DNA of 64,000 nucleotides, from NCBI GenBank assembly GCA_963817515.1, contig CAWFPJ010000023.1:1-64000 (forward strand), given 5' to 3'. The number at the start of each line of letters is the position of its first letter. Within the stretch, counting starts at the first letter, position 1. The DNA is from DATMNI01 sp963817515 (GTDB taxonomy: Bacteria > Acidobacteriota > Terriglobia > Bryobacterales > Bryobacteraceae). Made by a program: the position numbers and the translations under genes. Below the pieces are notes generated by a model. The model saw only the letters and a list, made by a program, of their open reading frames with translations, did not search any database and was not told the origin of the DNA. This document shows positions 59,326-64,000 of the stretch, piece after piece.

Positions 59326-60057
59326 TCAGTACGCGAACCCGCCGTTTACCCGCAGCACCTGCGAATTGATCCAGCCGCCCTCGGGCCCTGCCAGGAAGGA
59401 AACCACCCTCGCGAAGTCCTCAGGCTCGCCGAGCCGTTCCAGCGGATTCATCTTCCTTAATTCGTCGATCAGTGCGTCGCTCTTGCCCTTCAGGAACAGC
59501 TCCGTTCGCACCTGGCCCGGCGCCACCGCATTGACCGTGATGTTTCTGCCACGCAGTTCGTTGGCAAGCACGTGAACCAGGCCCTCGACTCCCGCCTTGG
59601 AAGCGATGTAGGCACCGTAAGTCGGGAAGGACCTGGCGAGAACGCTGCTGGAGAAAGCCATGATGCGCCCGCCATCAGGAACATGTTGTGCCGCCTGCGC
59701 GAATACCAGGAAGGTTCCGCGCAAGTTGGTCGCGATCACCTTGTCGAAGGCGGCCACGTCTCCGCTGGCAATCGGAAAGAGCGGCATGATGCCCGCACAG
59801 TGAACCACCACGTCGGGTCTGCCGAAAGCGTCCATCGACTCTTTGAAAAGCCGCTCCACGTCTTCGGCATTTGCCACATCTGCTTGCACAGCGATGCCCT
59901 GTCCGCCTGCAGCCTTGAGATCTGCGACAACTGCTTGTGCTGGGGCCGGTTTTCCCGCGTAGTTCACGACCACCGAAAATCCATCTTTAGCCAGTCGTTT
60001 TGCGATCGAGCCTCCGATTCCACCAGAGGCGCCCGTCACGAGCGCTGTCTTTGCCAT
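59326..60057 (-). CDS. Short-chain dehydrogenase/reductase (FabG-like)
   Basis: A 243-residue classical SDR. TALVTGASGGIGGSIAKRLA, NYAGK after the second strand (NADP preference is possible), VVHCAGIMPLFPIASGDVAA, catalytic Ser in IMAFSSSVLARSFPTYGAYI, Tyr-Lys in YGAYIASKAGVEGL, and NAVAPGQVRTELFLKGKSDA. ATG 60057 is chosen over a longer frame. It is divergent from the LysR regulator at 60169, which probably controls both SDR genes. Confidence 0.88.
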   Translation of the reverse strand: MAKTALVTGASGGIGGSIAKRLAKDGFSVVVNYAGKPAPAQAVVADLKAAGGQGIAVQADVANAEDVERLFKESMDAFGRPDVVVHCAGIMPLFPIASGDVAAFDKVIATNLRGTFLVFAQAAQHVPDGGRIMAFSSSVLARSFPTYGAYIASKAGVEGLVHVLANELRGRNITVNAVAPGQVRTELFLKGKSDALIDELRKMNPLERLGEPEDFARVVSFLAGPEGGWINSQVLRVNGGFAY

Positions 60058-60155
60058 AAACCGTTTCTCCTTTCGTCTGATACCGGCCCTTCTGTCATCC
60101 ACCCGGCTCACGAATTCACTATGGGCTTCTTACGGAAATAAATCCAATGCATAAT

Positions 60156-60167
60156 ATCGATATCGAT
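60156..60167. promoter_or_regulatory. Palindrome ATCGATATCGAT between SDR and LysR genes
   Basis: A perfect 12-base palindrome ends one base before the LysR start codon and 99 bases upstream of the SDR start. Its place in the divergent region fits a LysR-type operator, with autoregulation. Confidence 0.45.
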
Positions 60168-60168
60168 C

Positions 60169-61107
60169 ATGCGCATCACGCATCTCCGGCAGGCCGACCT
60201 CAACCTCCTCATCGTATTTGCCGCACTTGCGGAGGAGCGGAACGTCACCCGCGCAGCATCCCGCCTGCTTTTGAGCCAACCGGCCGTCAGCCGCGCCCTG
60301 CAGCGCCTAAGGGAAATGTTCCACGACGACTTGCTGGTACGGGCGCCATCCGGCTACGAACCCACGCCCAAAGGAAGGCGTCTCCTGCAGGAGTTGTCGA
60401 CGATCCTGCCACGTCTGGACCGGCTCCTGAGCGGAGAAGAATTCGATCCGCGACAGGAAGAGGCGACATTTCGGATAGCTGTGACCGATCATGCCTCCCA
60501 CGTACTGTGTCCTCTCATCTGCCGGATGGTTCTGCCGAAAGCGGATAAGGTCTCAATTGAGTTCGTTTCCTTCGGCGATCAGACGTTCGAGGCAATCGAA
60601 AAAGGCCGGCTCGATTTGATGCTCAATGCCGACGACGGATATCTTCCGTCTCGCTTTGCCAGCGAAATGATTTTTGACGACAGCTACTCATGCGTCGCGG
60701 CGAAAGAGAGCAAATATCCACGGGCGCTCACGCTCAAGCAGTATCTTGCGGCGGAACACGTCGGCGTAGGAATCTGGGACGAGTTGCAGACTCTACCCGA
60801 TAAGCGACTGGCGGGAATCGGCGCGAAGCGGCGATGTCCGATCTGCGTTCCCTATTTCACCGCCGCTGTCCGCTGCGTACCGGGCACGCATTTACTCGCG
60901 ACCGTCCCGACCCGCATCGCGAGGTTCGAATCGAACAATCTGTCCCTCAGAGTTCTGGAGCCGCCAGAAGTGCTTGGAAGGTTCAATTACCTGATGGCCT
61001 GGCATCCGCGCATGAACACCGATGCGGCGCACATATGGCTGCGGCATGCGATCCGCGAAGCGGGGATGGCGCTCTCGTCCGGTAGAGATGGGAGTTCTAC
61101 AGCATAG
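60169..61107 (+). CDS. LysR-family transcriptional regulator
   Basis: A 312-residue LysR regulator. The N-terminal HTH is typical: LRQADLNLLIVFAALAEERN, VTRAASRLLLSQPAVSRALQ, LREMFHDDLLVRAPSGYEPT. The effector domain starts FRIAVTDHASHVLCPLICRM and contains the usual IEKGRLDLML segment. It resembles the NodD/DntR/PnbR-like group acting on aromatic compounds. ATG 60169 is adjacent to a palindrome. It is divergent from two SDR genes and likely regulates them. Confidence 0.88.
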   Translation: MRITHLRQADLNLLIVFAALAEERNVTRAASRLLLSQPAVSRALQRLREMFHDDLLVRAPSGYEPTPKGRRLLQELSTILPRLDRLLSGEEFDPRQEEATFRIAVTDHASHVLCPLICRMVLPKADKVSIEFVSFGDQTFEAIEKGRLDLMLNADDGYLPSRFASEMIFDDSYSCVAAKESKYPRALTLKQYLAAEHVGVGIWDELQTLPDKRLAGIGAKRRCPICVPYFTAAVRCVPGTHLLATVPTRIARFESNNLSLRVLEPPEVLGRFNYLMAWHPRMNTDAAHIWLRHAIREAGMALSSGRDGSSTA

Positions 61108-61306
61108 TCGATAACGCTGTACCGTCCGTAGCGACGGCTGTCTTGCCTTCCAGTCTCCCGATGGCGGACGGTGGTATTTCCTGGACCGCATACAAGATCG
61201 ATGATCCGACGGAAAGATAGAACATCGACATGCTGCGCCAAATCGCGCCAGGGTCGAGTCCTATAATCCGGAACCTACCGTATTGGGATGGATTCCGACT
61301 CGCCAT
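61097..61306 (-). pseudogene. Possible SDR N-terminal fragment
   Basis: Near the end of this minus-strand frame the residues GRLEGKTAVATDGTA (about 61110-61160) resemble the start of an SDR (xRLxGKxAVVTGGTSGIG), after which the frame closes. The preceding residues are not SDR-like. It may be a relic of a third SDR gene or chance. The rest of the 61108-61450 interval shows nothing else. Confidence 0.25.
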
Positions 61307-61450
61307 GAAGCGGTCAGCTTATCATCCGTGACACGGACTTGGCGTCGTACCCTGCAGGGTTTCTCGAACGCTCCGCAGCGACACCCGGCGTCGCTGCAAG
61401 AGTTCAGAGGGGGGCCGATCGGGGTACTCGGAGGCTAGCTGTGTTAGCGC

Positions 61451-61900
61451 TTAGAGCTCGCCCCAATCCGTAAAATGCGCAGCTAGAGCCGTGCGCCGTG
61501 AGGTCAGTCCATCGTAGTAGTCGGACCATTCGGTAATTTCCCCGTTCTTGGTCCGAACGACGGACACTCCGTGCAGCAAGATTTGAACCTTTCGAGACAA
61601 TGCCCCGTAGAAGGGCTCCGTCACGCTGGTGTGGAGCGTCCATTCGCTGACCACGTGATCGAGGCTCACAAGAATTGAGTCAACCTGCAAAGAAGAGTCC
61701 GGGAAGTATTCCCGCGTCTTCTGGAAGAATTCAGTCAACCGCCCTTTGTCTTTGAACTCCAATCCGATCCCGCGGTCTTTGAACGTGAATTCTTCGGCAA
61801 AACGAGCGATGGCGTCGTCGATGTTTCCGTGGTTTAGGCGTGTCAGGACAGGTAAAACCACCTGTTCTGAAGCTGCCATTTCAATTGCAATTTCACTCAT
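61451..61900 (-). CDS. SnoaL-like (NTF2-fold) protein
   Basis: A 149-residue cone-shaped alpha+beta barrel protein. ATG 61900 follows AAGGAAG. Features: VVLPVLTRLNHGNIDDAIAR, FAEEFTFKDRGIGLEFKDKG, RLTEFFQKTREYFPDSSLQV and GVSVVRTKNGEITEWSDYYD. Members are isomerases, cyclases or binding proteins of unknown ligand. It lies between the LysR gene and the aldehyde dehydrogenase gene. Confidence 0.8.
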   Translation of the reverse strand: MSEIAIEMAASEQVVLPVLTRLNHGNIDDAIARFAEEFTFKDRGIGLEFKDKGRLTEFFQKTREYFPDSSLQVDSILVSLDHVVSEWTLHTSVTEPFYGALSRKVQILLHGVSVVRTKNGEITEWSDYYDGLTSRRTALAAHFTDWGEL

Positions 61901-62081
61901 GTCAATCTTCCTTTCATGTTCTTTCCACTGAGAAGCGGTTCGCCCACGCGTTGCGCTCCACTGAATGACCGACCGCGTGATTTCGGCACTTTGCCCGGCC
62001 ACAGAGGCAGACGATCGGGGCGGCCGGCCGACTGCTTCCGCCGGGATCCTGGTTCTGCGACTGCAGAACCAGCTTTATCGC

Positions 62082-63596
62082 CTATCGTCTGTTCGCAATG
62101 ACCTGCACATTGCAGAATTCTTTGAGCCCATCTTCGCCGAATTCAATGCCAATCCCTGAATTCTTATGACCGCTGAATGGAATGTTGGGATGGAGATTGA
62201 GGTGTTGATTGATCCAAACCATCCCGGCATCAAGCCGACGTGCAACGGCGTCCAGTGACTCAGGATCTGTACCCCACACGGAGGCTCCAAGGCCATATGG
62301 GGTCCCGTTGGCCAGCCGGACGGCTTCGTCGAGGTCCTTGTACTTGATAACGGCCCGCAATGGTCCAAAGTTTTCTCGGATTACGTAAGCCGCTTCCGCA
62401 GGCGGATTGTCCAGGAGGGTGACGGGAAAAAACAGGCCGGCACCCTCCGATGGAACTTCCCCTTGATAGAGGATCGGAGCCTTCGCCTCTTGAATCTCTT
62501 CCCATGTTGTTTGCATGCGAGCGAACTGGGGGCGGTTCTGTATAGGGCCCAGGGTGGTCTCGGGATCAAACCCATCGCCGAGTTTCTGATGTTGAGCACA
62601 GGATATGAGTGCTTCCGTAAGAGCTTGATAGATGCTCTCGTGCACGAAAAGGCGTTTGAGGGTGACACACCCCTGGCCACTGAGTGCGAACATGCTTCGA
62701 AACAGGTACTCGGCGATTGCCTGAGGATCGGCATCCGGAAGGACAATACCGGGATCGTTCCCGCCTAGCTCAAGGGTCAGGTGTTTCAGGGTTGGAGCGG
62801 CGGATGCGAAGACCTTGCATCCGGTTTCCGAAGATCCTGTGAAGGAGACCTTCTGGAAGTCCGGGTGGGACGTCATCCAGGGGCCAAGGTCATCCCCTCC
62901 GCTGATCACATTCAAAACGCCGGGCGGAAGGATCTCACGAATGTAGTCGGCGGCTCGAAGTACCGTAAGAGGGGTAAAGACCGCAGGCTTCAGGACAACG
63001 GTGTTGCCGGCCAGCAGAGCTGGGAGCACTTTTGTGAATGACAGCAAGAACGGAAGATTCCACGGACTGATCGCGGCGACAACACCCAGTGGAACATAAC
63101 GTTTCGTGATCTGTCCGACACCGGTTTCATTCCATGTCGAATCTGGCAGTTCCATCTGAAGTAACGCCGGGACATAGGTCTCGAGAATCCATGTGATCTC
63201 GAATTGCGCCATGCTATAAGGCCGGCCGTTTTCCGCTGTTAGGATCGTGCAAAGCTCATCGGTATGAGCTTTGAGCTCTTCCATGGCATTTGCAAGAAGA
63301 TCCCTTCGCTCGTTCCAGGTCTTGCTGCTCCAAAGGGGAAACGCTGCCTTTGCAGCCTGGACCGCCTGGTCGAGACCATCTTTCTGGGTGTCGGTCACGC
63401 TTGCAAGTTCTTCTCCAGTCACAGGATCGGAGATCTTTATCGGCCTGGAAGAGTCGATTCTTTGGCCGTTCACTATATTCGGAAACCCCGCGGTCAGACG
63501 AGCCCTTTTTAGCGCTTGCTCGCGATTGGGATGGGGTATAGATGGGAGCGGTGCATTTGCGATCGCACAAAATTTGTTCCTCGTAGCGATTTCCAT
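62082..63596 (-). CDS. Aldehyde dehydrogenase
   Basis: A 504-residue NAD(P)-dependent aldehyde dehydrogenase. The catalytic residues are in place: Asn in AAISPWNLPFLLSFTKVLPA, Glu in LTLELGGNDPGIVLPDADPQ, Cys in FALSGQGCVTLKRLFVHESI, and ENFGPLRAVIKYKDLDEAVR. The cofactor site KPAVFTPLTVLRAA has Ala in place of the usual Ser/Pro pattern. ATG 63596 (MEIATRNKFCAIANAPLPSI) follows AAAGAGG; a start 18 bases upstream lies over it. The GMC-type oxidoreductase gene ends 29 bases upstream on the same strand, so an alcohol to aldehyde to acid pathway is likely. Confidence 0.9.
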   Translation of the reverse strand: MEIATRNKFCAIANAPLPSIPHPNREQALKRARLTAGFPNIVNGQRIDSSRPIKISDPVTGEELASVTDTQKDGLDQAVQAAKAAFPLWSSKTWNERRDLLANAMEELKAHTDELCTILTAENGRPYSMAQFEITWILETYVPALLQMELPDSTWNETGVGQITKRYVPLGVVAAISPWNLPFLLSFTKVLPALLAGNTVVLKPAVFTPLTVLRAADYIREILPPGVLNVISGGDDLGPWMTSHPDFQKVSFTGSSETGCKVFASAAPTLKHLTLELGGNDPGIVLPDADPQAIAEYLFRSMFALSGQGCVTLKRLFVHESIYQALTEALISCAQHQKLGDGFDPETTLGPIQNRPQFARMQTTWEEIQEAKAPILYQGEVPSEGAGLFFPVTLLDNPPAEAAYVIRENFGPLRAVIKYKDLDEAVRLANGTPYGLGASVWGTDPESLDAVARRLDAGMVWINQHLNLHPNIPFSGHKNSGIGIEFGEDGLKEFCNVQVIANRR

Positions 63597-63624
63597 GATT
63601 GATACCTCTTTCATTCGCGATTCT

Positions 63625-64000
63625 TCAGAGATCAGACTTTGCTCCAGTGAGCGCAGAACGCGACACCGACGATGTCTCTAACCTGTGCTCGTTCCGCAAG
63701 GCTTCCGCGGCACGTTCGCCGATGATGATGCAGGTAGCCATGGCATTGCCGGTGGGCACGCGCGGCATGATCGAGCCGTCTGCAATGCGAAGGTTTTCGA
63801 TCCCATAGACCTTCAGTTGACCGTCTACCACCGACATCGAATCGCGCCCCATTTTCGCGGTACACGTCTGATGGTGGTAAGTGGAGGCCTCATCGCGAAT
63901 GAAGTCTTCCAGTGCAGCTCCTCTCAGGTTGCCAGGCATGACTTCGCGTTTTGTGAAGGGTCGAAGCGCAGCCGAATTGCCAATCTCGCGACAAAGTTCC
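63625..64000 (-). CDS. GMC-family oxidoreductase (FAD alcohol dehydrogenase), C-terminal part
   Basis: The C-terminal 124 residues of a GMC oxidoreductase; the gene runs off the right edge. ELCREIGNSAALRPFTKREV leads to STYHHQTCTAKMGRDSMSVV, which holds the catalytic His pair region, then GIENLRIADGSIMPRVPTGN and MATCIIIGERAAEAL, the FAD-contacting end. These enzymes oxidise alcohols such as choline or polyethylene glycol. It is followed by an aldehyde dehydrogenase, like choline/alcohol oxidation operons. Confidence 0.85.
   Translation of the reverse strand, partial: ELCREIGNSAALRPFTKREVMPGNLRGAALEDFIRDEASTYHHQTCTAKMGRDSMSVVDGQLKVYGIENLRIADGSIMPRVPTGNAMATCIIIGERAAEALRNEHRLETSSVSRSALTGAKSDL

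Noticed and set aside
1..64000. CRISPR array, tRNA or rRNA genes
   Set aside because: No regularly spaced repeats and no tRNA-like cloverleaf or rRNA sequence was noticed on either strand.

Overview
This is a high-GC bacterial window. I read it as Acidobacteriota of the Bryobacterales/Solibacter type. The reasons are four Oar-like TonB-dependent receptors (carboxypeptidase-regulatory domain, plug, barrel), scattered carboxypeptidase-regulatory-like proteins, an ADOP/MacB-type permease stub, and the general style of the genes. No rRNA, tRNA or CRISPR array was seen. The taxonomy is inference from gene content.

Layout. 0-8 kb: a left-edge serine recombinase, two conserved hypotheticals, a LuxR-type response regulator, a 2H phosphoesterase and an M3 oligopeptidase. 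8.2-15.5 kb: a signalling block (DUF4118/CHASE3/PAS histidine kinase, Rcp1-like receiver, hybrid kinase) and a CorA-type Mg channel. 15.5-29.5 kb: three Oar-like receptors. The middle one is followed by a GAF-ANTAR regulator, a PIG-L deacetylase and a TlpA-like thioredoxin. 29.7-38.6 kb: the most unusual part, two convergent, tightly packed gene sets. They encode a large metzincin-like protease, a beta-rich protein, a three-module peptidoglycan hydrolase, two Ig-like/beta proteins and a small helical protein. The two putative enzymes lack signal peptides. I interpret this as an effector-type cassette for a contractile or other dedicated secretion machine encoded elsewhere. 38.5-42.9 kb: an ABC-2 exporter and an ArsR-SRPBCC-DoxX-DUF1801 operon. 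42.9-49 kb: a SELENBP1-like methanethiol oxidase with a membrane partner, two methyltransferases, OsmC, DinB and an AraC regulator. 49-50.6 kb: a decayed zone with an ABC permease stub and a GH28 remnant. 50.6-55.5 kb: a fourth Oar-like receptor in an operon with a type I phosphodiesterase. 56-57.2 kb: three DUF190 domains. 57.4-64 kb: a chimeric hydrolase pseudogene, two SDRs, a LysR regulator, a SnoaL-like protein, an aldehyde dehydrogenase and a GMC oxidoreductase running off the right edge.

Many genes, mainly in 0-29 kb, are broken by single-base frameshifts. Nearly all are +1 shifts that restore perfect family homology in the next frame. I treat these as one gene each and give the span of the whole gene; they look like sequencing or assembly insertions rather than biology. 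The 29.7-38.6 kb cassette shows none.

Several promoters are readable: TTGACA-type elements before the second Oar receptor, the GAF-ANTAR gene and the ArsR gene carry a shared AT-rich AGTAT/GAGTATAT motif. Two of them imply leaderless mRNAs.
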